In this document: piece after piece, positions 28,362 through 37,470 of the stretch | Numbering within the stretch: the stretch's first letter is position 1 | Layout of the letters: the number at the start of each line of letters is the position of its first letter | Source of the DNA: Campylobacter sp. 2014D-0216 | Lineage (GTDB): Bacteria > Campylobacterota > Campylobacteria > Campylobacterales > Campylobacteraceae | Reading direction: 5' to 3' | Assembly: GCF_014931215.1 (NCBI RefSeq) | Contig: NZ_CP063089.1 | Span: forward strand, 186,001 to 250,000 | DNA length: 64,000 nt | Position numbers and translations under genes: made by a program | Notes under the pieces: generated by a model | What the model saw: only the letters and a program-made list of their open reading frames with translations | What the model was told of the DNA's origin: nothing | Databases searched by the model: none

Positions 28362-30978
28362 CGAGATCGCTCAAGAGTTAGGATACACTAGCAAAGAAAT
28401 TATAGAAAAAGCCAATGAAATAGGCCTAGAAGATATAAAATCACCTAACAAAAAAGTATCTTCTGAAATCGCAGAAGCGATTTATCAATACGTTCAATCA
28501 GGCGAAATATTAGATGTGGTTAAAAAAGTAGCAAAACCTAAGAAAGAAAAAACAGTAAAAAAAGCTACTGTTAAAAAAGAAGAAGATAAAAAAGAAGAGA
28601 AAAAAACCACAGTCAAAAAAGAAAATAAAATCAATACAAAAACAGCAATTGAAAAAAAAGAAGAGTTAAAAACTCAAGAAAAACAGCCTGAAAATCCTAT
28701 TAAAAACGAAACTATAGAAGCAAAAAAAGAAGAAGTAAAGTTAGATGAAAAACTAGGTTCTAATTTAAATTTAGCCAAAAGAAGAGGCTTGGTTATCGTT
28801 AAAAAGAAAAAAGAAGAAAACAAAGAAAATTTTGTCAACAAAGAAGAAAAAACTGATACACAAAGCACGCAAGGCTTAAGTCTTAGCATGATTTTTTCAA
28901 ATTCAGATGAGAGTTTAAAAAGAAAGAAAAAAGAGAAGAAAAACCACCCTGTGGCAAGCAAAAAAGAAAACACCACTAAAATGGATCTTTTAGGAGATAA
29001 AGATTTTGCTGATATTTCTTTAGAAGATGATGATATGGTGGTTTTACCTGATTTTAGCGTTAAAGAAAACAAACCAACACAACCGGTCAATAAAAAACAA
29101 CCAAGTATTTTAAAACAGTCTTTAAATAACTCTATCAACCCATTTGGTGAAGGCGGTATACAAAGAAGAAGTCGCAAAAAGCCACCTAAAAAAGTAGAGA
29201 AAAAAGAAAGTGAAGCGATCACAAGCGTGAGCATACCTAAAGAAATTCGTGTGTATGAATTTGCCGAAAAACTTGGCAAAAACACCGGTGAAGTGATCTC
29301 TAAACTTTTCATGCTTGGTATGATGACGACTAAAAATGACTTTTTAGATGAAGATGCTATTGAAATTCTTGCTGCAGAATTTGGCGTGGAGATTAATATC
29401 ATTGATGAAGCTGATGAATTTGACTATGTAAAAGATTATGATGAAAATCAAACAGAAGAGAATTTAAGCCAAAGAGCTCCGGTCATCACGATCATGGGGC
29501 ATGTGGATCATGGTAAAACTTCTTTGCTTGATTATATTAGAAAATCACGTATTGCAAGTGGCGAAGCAGGTGGGATCACTCAACACGTTGGTGCTTATAT
29601 GGTAGAAAAAAATGGTAGAAAAATTACCTTTATCGATACTCCAGGCCATGAGGCATTTACTGCTATGCGTGCAAGGGGGGCTAGTATAACGGATATTGTT
29701 ATTATCGTAGTGGCTGCAGATGATGGGGTAAAACCACAAACCAAAGAAGCGATCAATCACGCAAAAGCAGCTAATGTGCCTATCATCATTGCTATCAATA
29801 AAATGGATAAAGAAAACGCAAATCCTGACATGGTAAAAACCCAACTAGCGGAAATGGACATCATGCCGGTAGAATGGGGTGGAAGCCATGAGTTTGTACC
29901 AGTTTCAGCTAAAAAAGGCGATGGTATAGAGGATTTACTTGAAATTGTATTATTACAAGCTGATATTTTAGAGCTTAAAGCAAATCCAAAAGCCCATGCT
30001 AAAGCAAGCATTATAGAATCTTCAGTGCAAAAAGGTAGAGGACCTGTGGCTACTATCATTGTGCAAAATGGTACTTTAAGAGTGGGAAATACAGTCGTAG
30101 CAGGGGAGGCTTATGGTAAAGTACGTGCTATGAGTGATGATCAAGGCAAAACTTTAAAAGAAATAGGCCCAGGTGAATGCGGGGTGATCATAGGTCTTAG
30201 CGAAGTAGCTGATGCAGGAGAAACTTTAATAGCTGTAGATAGTGATAAGCAAGCAAGAGAATATGCCAACAAACGCCATGAATATAACCGCCAAAAAGAA
30301 TTAAGCAAATCCACTAAAGTAAGTATAGATGAGCTTGGTGCTAAAATCAAAGAAGGTAACTTAAAAGCCCTTCCTGTGATCTTAAAAGCAGATGTGCAGG
30401 GCTCGCTTGAAGCGATTAAAGCGAGTTTAGAAAAACTCAAAAATGATGAGATCAAGGTTAATATCATCCATAGTGGGGTGGGTGGTATCACTCAAAGTGA
30501 TATAGAGCTTGCAAGTGCGAGTGAAAACTCTATCGTTTTAGGCTTTAATATACGCCCAACTGGTGAGATCAAAGAACGCGCTAAAGATAAAGGCGTAGAA
30601 ATAAAAACTTATAATGTTATTTATAACTTACTCGATGATGTAAAAGCCTTACTAGGTGGCATGATGAGTCCTATTATCTCTGAAGAACAACTTGGTCAAG
30701 CTGAAATTCGCCAAGTGATCAATGTGCCAAAACTAGGACAAATCGCAGGTTGTATGGTAACAGAAGGCACGATCAATCGTGGCGCGAAAATCAGACTCAT
30801 TAGAGATGGGGTTGTGGTATTTGAAGGTAATGTAAGCTCACTTAAACGCTTTAAAGATGATGTAAGAGAAGTTGCAAAAGGCTATGAATGCGGTGTAGGT
30901 ATAGAAGGTTGTAATGATATGAGAGTGGGCGATTATATAGAAAGTTACAAAGAAGTTGAGGAACAAGTAAGCCTATGA
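28342..30978 (+). CDS. infB: Translation initiation factor IF-2
   Basis: GTPase that places initiator fMet-tRNA on the ribosome; the formylation enzyme Fmt is at the start of the window. The 878 residues comprise an N-terminal IF2N domain, a low-complexity Lys/Glu linker (about 65-300), a second IF2N-like domain ([22 protein letters not shown]), the G domain (GHVDHGKTS at 386-394, [12 protein letters not shown]), and C-terminal domains. rbfA overlaps its stop by 4 bases. Confidence 0.97.
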   Translation: MADVKISEIAQELGYTSKEIIEKANEIGLEDIKSPNKKVSSEIAEAIYQYVQSGEILDVVKKVAKPKKEKTVKKATVKKEEDKKEEKKTTVKKENKINTKTAIEKKEELKTQEKQPENPIKNETIEAKKEEVKLDEKLGSNLNLAKRRGLVIVKKKKEENKENFVNKEEKTDTQSTQGLSLSMIFSNSDESLKRKKKEKKNHPVASKKENTTKMDLLGDKDFADISLEDDDMVVLPDFSVKENKPTQPVNKKQPSILKQSLNNSINPFGEGGIQRRSRKKPPKKVEKKESEAITSVSIPKEIRVYEFAEKLGKNTGEVISKLFMLGMMTTKNDFLDEDAIEILAAEFGVEINIIDEADEFDYVKDYDENQTEENLSQRAPVITIMGHVDHGKTSLLDYIRKSRIASGEAGGITQHVGAYMVEKNGRKITFIDTPGHEAFTAMRARGASITDIVIIVVAADDGVKPQTKEAINHAKAANVPIIIAINKMDKENANPDMVKTQLAEMDIMPVEWGGSHEFVPVSAKKGDGIEDLLEIVLLQADILELKANPKAHAKASIIESSVQKGRGPVATIIVQNGTLRVGNTVVAGEAYGKVRAMSDDQGKTLKEIGPGECGVIIGLSEVADAGETLIAVDSDKQAREYANKRHEYNRQKELSKSTKVSIDELGAKIKEGNLKALPVILKADVQGSLEAIKASLEKLKNDEIKVNIIHSGVGGITQSDIELASASENSIVLGFNIRPTGEIKERAKDKGVEIKTYNVIYNLLDDVKALLGGMMSPIISEEQLGQAEIRQVINVPKLGQIAGCMVTEGTINRGAKIRLIRDGVVVFEGNVSSLKRFKDDVREVAKGYECGVGIEGCNDMRVGDYIESYKEVEEQVSL

Positions 30979-31337
30979 ACCCAGCTGAGATCAAAAAGCT
31001 ACGCACAGAAAGTATTTTAAAAGAGCTTATACCGGAAGCTTTAGCAAATTTAGACAACGAGGCTTTAAAAAACTTGTGCGTAGTGGATGTAGAGTGTAAA
31101 AAAGGCAGATATGATGCTTTTGTGTATTTAGATAAAATGTTTTTTAACACCCAAGAGCAAGACATCATACTCAATCAACTTAAAAAAGCTGCCCGTGCTT
31201 TGCAAAATTACTGCATGAGTGAGCAAGGGTGGTATAGATGTCCGAATTTTCACTTTAAGTTTGATGATAGGTTGGAGTATCAAAACCACATGGATGCTTT
31301 GTTTGAAAAAATCAAAAAGGAACAAAATGAATCTTGA
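30975..31337 (+). CDS. rbfA: Ribosome-binding factor A
   Basis: KH-fold factor for 30S maturation. The 120 residues begin [19 protein letters not shown] and include the [25 protein letters not shown]-terminus, which matches RbfA. It lies in the conserved infB-rbfA-rimP order and overlaps both neighbours. It is divergent in the middle ([16 protein letters not shown]), as is usual for this group. Confidence 0.92.
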   Translation: MNPAEIKKLRTESILKELIPEALANLDNEALKNLCVVDVECKKGRYDAFVYLDKMFFNTQEQDIILNQLKKAARALQNYCMSEQGWYRCPNFHFKFDDRLEYQNHMDALFEKIKKEQNES

Positions 31338-31749
31338 AGCACTTTGTAAAGAAGTAGGACTTAGCTTTTATGATGATGAGCTAACAAGTGAAAATGGTAG
31401 AAAGATTTATAGAATTTATGTGCAAAAAGAAGGCGGGGTAAATCTTGATGATTGTGCTAGGCTTAGTGAGATTTTATCGCCTATTTTTGATGTAGAACCA
31501 CCCGTGAGTGGAGAGTATTTTTTAGAAGTATCAAGCTGTGGGCTTGAAAGAAAACTTAGCAAAATCGAGCATTTTGCAAAAAGCATTAATGAACTTGTAA
31601 AAATCACAACTAGTGAAAAAGAAAAAATTGAAGCAAAAATTATCGCTGTAGATGGTGAAAATATCACTTTAGAAAATTTAGAAACTCAAGAAAAAACTAC
31701 TATAAATTTTAGCGACATAAGAAAAGCTAAAACCTTCATACAATGGTAA
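31327..31749 (+). CDS. rimP: Ribosome maturation factor RimP
   Basis: 30S assembly factor, 140 residues. It has the N-terminal alpha/beta domain ([19 protein letters not shown]...YRIYVQKEGGVNLDDCARLSEILSPIFD, EYFLEVSSCGLERKL) and the C-terminal SH3-like domain. ATG 31327, preceded by AAAAAGGAAC, is the start; the frame is open further upstream within rbfA but that part is not family-like. Its stop lies in a palindrome that ends the operon. Confidence 0.94.
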   Translation: MNLEALCKEVGLSFYDDELTSENGRKIYRIYVQKEGGVNLDDCARLSEILSPIFDVEPPVSGEYFLEVSSCGLERKLSKIEHFAKSINELVKITTSEKEKIEAKIIAVDGENITLENLETQEKTTINFSDIRKAKTFIQW

Positions 31750-31773
31750 AAATTTAGAAATCTAAATTTTTAC
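31746..31773 (+). terminator. Palindromic terminator after rimP
   Basis: A perfect 13-bp inverted repeat (GTAAAAATTTAGA, 31746-31758; complement at 31761-31773) with a 2-base spacer, overlapping the rimP stop and followed by TTATTTTTTAT. It is AT-rich and close to the infB operon end, separating it from the McrBC island. Confidence 0.6.
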
Positions 31774-31783
31774 TTATTTTTTA

Positions 31784-31789
31784 TATAAT
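31784..31789 (+). promoter_or_regulatory. -10 box upstream of mcrBC
   Basis: TATAAT after a TTATTTTTTA run, 55 bases before the mcrB ATG. The rest of the gap is almost pure A/T with a weak TAGGATTT ribosome site. Confidence 0.5.
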
Positions 31790-31843
31790 TAAATTTAAAT
31801 ACATTATTTTTTAATTTATTATAAAATAAAATAGGATTTAGAT

Positions 31844-34204
31844 ATGAATATTATTTTAGATGAGAAACAAAAAGAAAGTAATAAATTTTTAGAATTTCAA
31901 AGAATTTGGACTTTAGAAAAAGTTAAAAGTATGAGTCTTGAGGAATATACAAATCTTAAATATGAAAACCCAAATTATTATTGTTATTGGTTAGATGTTT
32001 TATTAAAAGAATATGCAGGATTTGGAGGAAATGATGCTGGAAAATTTGGAATTTATCGTTATAAAAAACCACCTAAAAAAGATGATTATTTGTATGATAA
32101 TAGATATGCTTGGAGAAAAAATCTTGGAAATACTAAAGATGAAGTTTTTGAAAAGGTAAAAAAAGAAATAGTTAAAGTTATAGAATATTCGCAAAATAAT
32201 AATTTAAAATGCATTGATAAAGAAATTTTAAATGAAATTTTACCTTTTGGTTTAAAATGGAAGATAGCGTTTCATTATCAAAATCCAAATGATATTAAGA
32301 TTGTTAATATATTTAAAAAAGATATATTAGAAGCAATATGTAAAAATAAATTTAAAAGCAATTTAGAAATTTATGAATTACATAAAAAGTTGTTAAAAGA
32401 TAAAATTTATACACTCGATAGCATGAGAAATGATGTTTCGGTTCCATTATGGGAGCATTATTCAAATTTGAATACTAAAACAATCGAACAAAATAAAATT
32501 AATTTTTCTATATACTTAAATAAAGTTACTAAAAAAGATGGTAGCAAACTAAGTGAAGGAACTAAAGAAAATTATATAGAAGATATTTCTCGAATTTCTA
32601 CCAAATATTTGAATGTAAATCTATATAAATGTGATATAAAACAATTTGATTTTAAATGTAAAGAATTAGAAAATAATAAAAAATATTTAGATCAGAATTC
32701 TACAAATAAAAATAGATATTCAAGTGCTATAAAATATTATAGAGATTTTCTGATTAATTCTTCCGATAAAGAGTTTTATAATAACAAAGAAACAAATAAA
32801 GGATTGAATGTAGAAAATCCACCTTTAAATCAAATTCTTTATGGGCCTCCAGGGACAGGAAAAACTTATCAAACGATAGATAAGGCTTTAGAGATTATAT
32901 CAAAAGAAGAAAAAATACAAATTCCAAGCAAAGATGATAGAACAAATAGAAAAAAGTTATTTGATGAATATGTAAAAAAAGGGCAAATAGTTTTTACTAC
33001 TTTTCATCAAAGCTACGGATATGAAGAATTTGTAGAAGGTATAAAGCCTCGCATAGATAGAGAAAATTCTAAGGAAGTAGAGTATGAAATAAAAGATGGA
33101 ATTTTTAAAGAACTTTGTCAAAAAGCTTTGGATAATTACAAAGCATCTTTATTAACACAAGAAGAATTTGTAAAGAATGAGGATTTAGAAAATAAAATAG
33201 AATTTTTTTTAGATGAATTAGTAGATCAACAAAAATTTATAGAAAAAACTCAAAGTGGTGGATTTAGATTAGAAGAATATAATGAAAAATATAGAATTAT
33301 CACAGATGATACTAATGTAAATTTGTATTTAAATTTGGAAATTTTTAAAATTCTTTTGGAAAATAAAGATAAGATTATAAATGGAAGAAGCATTAAACAA
33401 ATTTTAAATCATAAACATAGAAGACAAATCGATAGTTACTATTTTCAGCTAGTTAAATTGTTTAAAGAGCGAGAACAAGATTATAAAGTAGATAATAATT
33501 CTAGTAAAAAGCCGGATTCAAAACCTTACATAATTATCATAGATGAGATTAATCGTGGTAATGTAAGTAAAATTTTTGGTGAGCTTATAACCTTGATAGA
33601 GCCTAGCAAAAGGATAGGCGAAGAAGAGGAAATAAAAGTAAAATTACCTTATAGTGGTAAAGATTTTGGAGTGCCTAAAAATATTTATATCATAGGCACT
33701 ATGAATACGGCTGATAGAAGTATAGCTTCACTTGATACAGCATTAAGAAGACGTTTTGAATTTATCGAGATGATGCCTGATGTTGAAGAGTTAGAAAAAT
33801 CAAAATATAAAGATGTAAATTTAAAAAAATTATTAGAAGCTATAAATACTCGCATAGAATACTTACTAGATAGAGAAAAGACTATAGGACATGCATTTTT
33901 TATAGGCATTGATAATTTAGAGAAATTAAAAAAAGTTTTTCAAAACAAAATCATTCCGCTATTGCAAGAGTATTTTTACAATGATTATGCTTTGATAAAT
34001 GCAGTTTTAAATGATAATGGTATGATTTTTGAAGATAAAAAAGATGATAAATATCTTCAAAAAAAGAATTTATATAATGTTGATAATGAGAGAAATATTT
34101 ATACTATCGCTCCATTTGATGATGAAATTTGGAGCAATATAAAAACATATCAAGCAATTTATGATGATAAAATAACAAATAAAACAAAAAACGAAAATGA
34201 ATAA
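31844..34204 (+). CDS. mcrB: McrB-like AAA+ GTPase of a McrBC restriction system
   Basis: Motor and recognition subunit of a modification-dependent restriction system. The 786 residues split into an N-terminal domain (about 1-120; YWLDVLLKEYAGFGGNDAGKFGIYR), a second helical domain (about 200-310) and a C-terminal AAA+ domain: Walker A GPPGTGKT at 334-341, Walker B IIIDEIN with D567-E568, and the McrB signature GTMNTADRS from 618 followed by LRRRFEF. It is more AT-rich than its neighbours. It overlaps mcrC by 8 bases. Target specificity cannot be read off. Confidence 0.9.
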   Translation: MNIILDEKQKESNKFLEFQRIWTLEKVKSMSLEEYTNLKYENPNYYCYWLDVLLKEYAGFGGNDAGKFGIYRYKKPPKKDDYLYDNRYAWRKNLGNTKDEVFEKVKKEIVKVIEYSQNNNLKCIDKEILNEILPFGLKWKIAFHYQNPNDIKIVNIFKKDILEAICKNKFKSNLEIYELHKKLLKDKIYTLDSMRNDVSVPLWEHYSNLNTKTIEQNKINFSIYLNKVTKKDGSKLSEGTKENYIEDISRISTKYLNVNLYKCDIKQFDFKCKELENNKKYLDQNSTNKNRYSSAIKYYRDFLINSSDKEFYNNKETNKGLNVENPPLNQILYGPPGTGKTYQTIDKALEIISKEEKIQIPSKDDRTNRKKLFDEYVKKGQIVFTTFHQSYGYEEFVEGIKPRIDRENSKEVEYEIKDGIFKELCQKALDNYKASLLTQEEFVKNEDLENKIEFFLDELVDQQKFIEKTQSGGFRLEEYNEKYRIITDDTNVNLYLNLEIFKILLENKDKIINGRSIKQILNHKHRRQIDSYYFQLVKLFKEREQDYKVDNNSSKKPDSKPYIIIIDEINRGNVSKIFGELITLIEPSKRIGEEEEIKVKLPYSGKDFGVPKNIYIIGTMNTADRSIASLDTALRRRFEFIEMMPDVEELEKSKYKDVNLKKLLEAINTRIEYLLDREKTIGHAFFIGIDNLEKLKKVFQNKIIPLLQEYFYNDYALINAVLNDNGMIFEDKKDDKYLQKKNLYNVDNERNIYTIAPFDDEIWSNIKTYQAIYDDKITNKTKNENE

Positions 34205-35579
34205 CACCTTTTCTATCATCGAATATCAAGCTTTTTCTAAAGAAGATTTCAAAGAAAACTTCAAAGAAAAAGCTGAAATGTTTTATAAAGAGCTAGAAGA
34301 CTTCGCAAAAAACAATGAAAGTCTTCTAGGCTTTAAAAGTAAAAACGCCTTAAAAGCTAAAAATTATGTCGGCATTATACAGACTAAAAGCGGTGTTTTA
34401 GAAATCTTGCCAAAATGCACAAATTTGGATAGCTATAAAGAAAAAAAAGATAAATCTTTGAAAGTTTCAAAGAGCAAGTTAAATTATGCCTATACAATAA
34501 GCAATGGTAATAAATTATATACTAATTTTAGCTATTTTCAAGAATATAAAATTGTGAAAAACATTAAAATAAAAAAATGGTATAGTATAAAAGAGATAAA
34601 TTTCAACCCCAAAAATCTTTTAATCAACATGCTAAAAACCTTAAAAAATTCCCCCTTTAAAAAATCTCAAATTTCATCTTTACAAATTGCTAAAATGCCT
34701 TTGTTTGAAGTATTTATCGCGATGTTTTTAGATGAATTTGATAGTGTGTATAAAAAAGGTTTGATGAGATCTTATGTAAGTAGCGAAGAAAACAGAACTT
34801 TTTTAAAAGGAAAATTACTTTTTAATGAGCATATAAAATCAAATTTAATACACAAAGAAAGATTTTTCACAAGTAGCGATGAGTTTGTTTTAGACATAGC
34901 TCCAAATCGCTTGATAAAATCAACGCTAAATTTTTTAAAATCCAAAACAAGCTTGAATAAATTTAAAATCATCAAAGCTATGCAAATGCTTGATGAGGTA
35001 GAGTTTTCTACAAATTACGAAAAAGATTTTAGTTTTAAAATTTCAAGACATTTTGATTATTATGAAAATATACTTTCTTGGTGTAAGATATTTTTACAAA
35101 ATAAAACCTTTACTCTATATAAAGGCAAAAACGAAGCTTTTGCTTTGCTTTTTCCTATGGAAAAACTTTTTGAAAACTATGTAGCTTATATGTTTAAACT
35201 CGCCAATCCTAGTAAAAATATAAAAGCCCAAAGTCATGGAAAGTATCTAATTTCAAAAAATGATGAAAAATGTTTTATGTTAAAGCCTGATTTATATATA
35301 GAAAATAAAATGATCTTAGATACCAAATGGAAAATTCCAGATGATAACGAAGATGAGAAAAAGCATGGCATATCGCAAAGCGATTTATACCAAATGTTTG
35401 CTTATGCAAACAAATACGAGATAAAGGAAATTTATCTTATTTATCCTCTATGTGAGAGAACTTTTGACTTAAGAGAGAAATTAAAAACTAAAGATATTAA
35501 GTTTTTAGCACAAGGTTTTTTAAAAGCTTGCGATGAACATGTAAAGCTTAAGGTGTTTTTTGCACCTTTGCCTTTTTAG
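34197..35579 (+). CDS. mcrC: McrC-like endonuclease subunit
   Basis: Nuclease partner of McrB, 460 residues. The N-terminal part has the McrC-type helical and beta region (NYVGIIQTKSGVLEILPK). The C-terminal PD-(D/E)xK core is visible as P364-D365, then D375-T-K377 (LKPDLYIENKMILDTKWK), followed by QSDLYQMFAYANKY with the conserved Gln/Tyr helix. All catalytic residues are intact, so cleavage activity is expected. The 8-base overlap with mcrB implies coupled translation. Confidence 0.9.
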   Translation: MNNTFSIIEYQAFSKEDFKENFKEKAEMFYKELEDFAKNNESLLGFKSKNALKAKNYVGIIQTKSGVLEILPKCTNLDSYKEKKDKSLKVSKSKLNYAYTISNGNKLYTNFSYFQEYKIVKNIKIKKWYSIKEINFNPKNLLINMLKTLKNSPFKKSQISSLQIAKMPLFEVFIAMFLDEFDSVYKKGLMRSYVSSEENRTFLKGKLLFNEHIKSNLIHKERFFTSSDEFVLDIAPNRLIKSTLNFLKSKTSLNKFKIIKAMQMLDEVEFSTNYEKDFSFKISRHFDYYENILSWCKIFLQNKTFTLYKGKNEAFALLFPMEKLFENYVAYMFKLANPSKNIKAQSHGKYLISKNDEKCFMLKPDLYIENKMILDTKWKIPDDNEDEKKHGISQSDLYQMFAYANKYEIKEIYLIYPLCERTFDLREKLKTKDIKFLAQGFLKACDEHVKLKVFFAPLPF

Positions 35580-35587
35580 GAAGTAAT

Positions 35588-36580
35588 ATGAATCACGAAT
35601 TTTATATGAATTTAGCCATAGATGAAGCTTGGAAATATCAGCTTTTAACCTACCCTAATCCAGCCGTAGGCTGTGTGATCTTGGATAAAAATGGCAAAAT
35701 TTTAAGCATAGAAGCACACAAAGAAGCGGGCAAGGCTCATGCAGAGCTTGAAGCAGTGAGTAAAGCCTTAAAAGCGCTTAATCCAAATTTAGACTTACCA
35801 CAAAATGCAAACGATTTACATGAGTTTATTTGTCAAAATCATCAGGGGTTGTTAAAAGGTGCTAGTGCTTATGTGAGTTTAGAACCTTGCAATCATCAGG
35901 GCAAAACCCCACCTTGTGCGAAACTTTTTAGCGCACTTGGCTTTAGTGAAGTTTTTATCGCTACTAAAGATGAGCACAAGCTCGCAAGTGGTGGAGCAGG
36001 GTTTTTAAAAGATCAAGGCATAAAAGTTCACATGGGAATTTGTGAACAAAGAGCCAAAGAGCTTTTAAAGCCTTTTTTAAAATGGCAAAAATCAAGCTTT
36101 AAATTTTTTAAACTAGCCCTTTCTTTGAATGGTTCTGCTTATGGTAAAATCGTAAGTTCTAAAGCAAGTAGAACTTATGCTCATACATTACGTTCAAAGC
36201 TCGATTTACTTGTAGTAGGTGGAGAAACTATAAGACATGATAGGCCTATTTTAGATGCAAGGCTAGCTCAAGCTAAGGCACCAAATTTATGCATACTAAG
36301 CCGTCAAAATTTAGAAAGTTTTGATCCAAACATTCCTTTATTTAGCGTGCCTGAGAGAGAAATTTTTACAAACATTCCTAGTGAGGCTAAGCTCATCATG
36401 TATGAGGGTGGGGAGAATTTTTTAAAAGCCTTTAAAGATGAGTTGGATATGCTTTTGATTTTTTCAAGCTCGAATTTAAATACTTTTGAAAATGTTAAGT
36501 TAGATTTAAAGCTAAAGCCTTTATACAAAGGCTTTTTAGAAAATGATACTTATGGATTTTATGAGATTATTAAATCTTAA
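35588..36580 (+). CDS. ribD: Bifunctional riboflavin deaminase/reductase RibD
   Basis: Two consecutive steps of riboflavin synthesis. Of its 330 residues the N-terminal half is the zinc deaminase (NPAVGCVIL, HAELEAVSKA, SLEPCNHQGKTPPCA) and the C-terminal half the reductase (LALSLNGSAYGKIVSSKASRTYAHTLRS, VVGGETIRHDRPILDAR). The deaminase has an insert between the two zinc motifs. No other rib gene is nearby. Its stop overlaps the convergent sppA stop by 4 bases. Confidence 0.93.
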   Translation: MNHEFYMNLAIDEAWKYQLLTYPNPAVGCVILDKNGKILSIEAHKEAGKAHAELEAVSKALKALNPNLDLPQNANDLHEFICQNHQGLLKGASAYVSLEPCNHQGKTPPCAKLFSALGFSEVFIATKDEHKLASGGAGFLKDQGIKVHMGICEQRAKELLKPFLKWQKSSFKFFKLALSLNGSAYGKIVSSKASRTYAHTLRSKLDLLVVGGETIRHDRPILDARLAQAKAPNLCILSRQNLESFDPNIPLFSVPEREIFTNIPSEAKLIMYEGGENFLKAFKDELDMLLIFSSSNLNTFENVKLDLKLKPLYKGFLENDTYGFYEIIKS

Positions 36581-36590
36581 TAAATTTTTT
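36567..36590. terminator. Weak convergent hairpin between ribD and sppA
   Basis: TTATTAA-ATC-TTAATAA (36567-36583) followed on the plus strand by ATTTTTT. The stem is only 7 A/T pairs, so termination is uncertain, but its position between two converging genes fits. Confidence 0.35.
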
Positions 36591-37470
36591 GTGAGCTTAC
36601 TTGTGTGAAAAACTGTGCTAAAGTGTTAGCAAAAAAGCTAGCGCTTTGCTCTTCTAATCGTTTTAAAAATTTATCGATAGCATCTTCTTTTTGCCATATA
36701 GGGTTTTGTACTTTGGCTAGTTTTTCTAACTCTTTTTTGGCTTGCTCATAATTGCCTATTTTATCAATGAGTTTTAATTTTAAAGCCTCATTTGCTAAAA
36801 ATACTTTCGCATCAGCCCATGAGTTTGTTTGGTTTAAGTCTAATTTGCGATTTTTAGCGACAAATTGTGTGAAAAGCTCATAGCTTTGATTGGCTAAATT
36901 TTGTAAAAAGTCTTTTTCATCTTCGCTCCATTTACGCATGAAAGTTCCTGCTTCTTTATAGCTTCCTGCTTTGATGGTTTGTTCACTTATGCCAAGTTTT
37001 TGTGCAAGCTCACTTAGCTCAAAGCCTTGCATGATTACCCCAATAGACCCTACAAAGCTAGCGGGATTAGCGATAATCATATCAGCTCCCACTGCACTTA
37101 AATAACTCCCACTTGCTATAGTTCCACCTGCATACACTACCACAGGTTTTTTGGCTTTAAGATCTTGTATAGCTAAAGCTATTTCCATGCTTGGTGCAAA
37201 AGCTCCACCAGGGCTATCTATAAAAAGTAAAACTCCTTTTATAGCTTTATCCTCTTTGACTTTGTAAATTTGTTCTAAAAGATTACTCGCATCGCTAATT
37301 TCGCCTTTAAGATTAATTTGTGCTAAGTTTGCGTTAGAAAGTTTGGCATTATCCCCGTTTGGAGCAAGGATTAAAAACACGATAAATAAAAACACAAAGG
37401 TTTTAAAATAAGTATTGATATAAGAAATGATTTTTCCAATTCCTTTAAAAAATGATTTTATAATTTGCAT
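36577..37470 (-). CDS. sppA: Signal peptide peptidase SppA (S49 family)
   Basis: Membrane serine protease that degrades leftover signal peptides. The 297-residue single-domain form has one N-terminal membrane helix (about 24-41), the SPGGAFAPSMEIA and GGTIASGSYLSAVGAD motifs, the nucleophile Ser in FVGSIGVI and the general-base Lys in AGSYKEAG. It overlaps the start region of the upstream amidohydrolase by 13 bases. Confidence 0.93.
   Translation of the reverse strand: MQIIKSFFKGIGKIISYINTYFKTFVFLFIVFLILAPNGDNAKLSNANLAQINLKGEISDASNLLEQIYKVKEDKAIKGVLLFIDSPGGAFAPSMEIALAIQDLKAKKPVVVYAGGTIASGSYLSAVGADMIIANPASFVGSIGVIMQGFELSELAQKLGISEQTIKAGSYKEAGTFMRKWSEDEKDFLQNLANQSYELFTQFVAKNRKLDLNQTNSWADAKVFLANEALKLKLIDKIGNYEQAKKELEKLAKVQNPIWQKEDAIDKFLKRLEEQSASFFANTLAQFFTQVSSQKIY

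Noticed and set aside
28674-29402. Long minus-strand frame of 242 codons opposite infB
   Set aside because: It is the mirror of the Lys/Glu-rich, low-complexity infB linker; composition is Ser/Phe/Leu-rich with no motif or ribosome site.
29675-29680. Run of six G bases inside infB
   Set aside because: Phase-variable tracts in Campylobacter are usually eight or more G and lie in surface genes; this encodes a conserved Arg-Gly in an essential gene.
31844-35579. McrBC region as part of a mobile element
   Set aside because: No integrase, transposase, terminal repeat or tRNA target was found next to it; only its composition hints at transfer.
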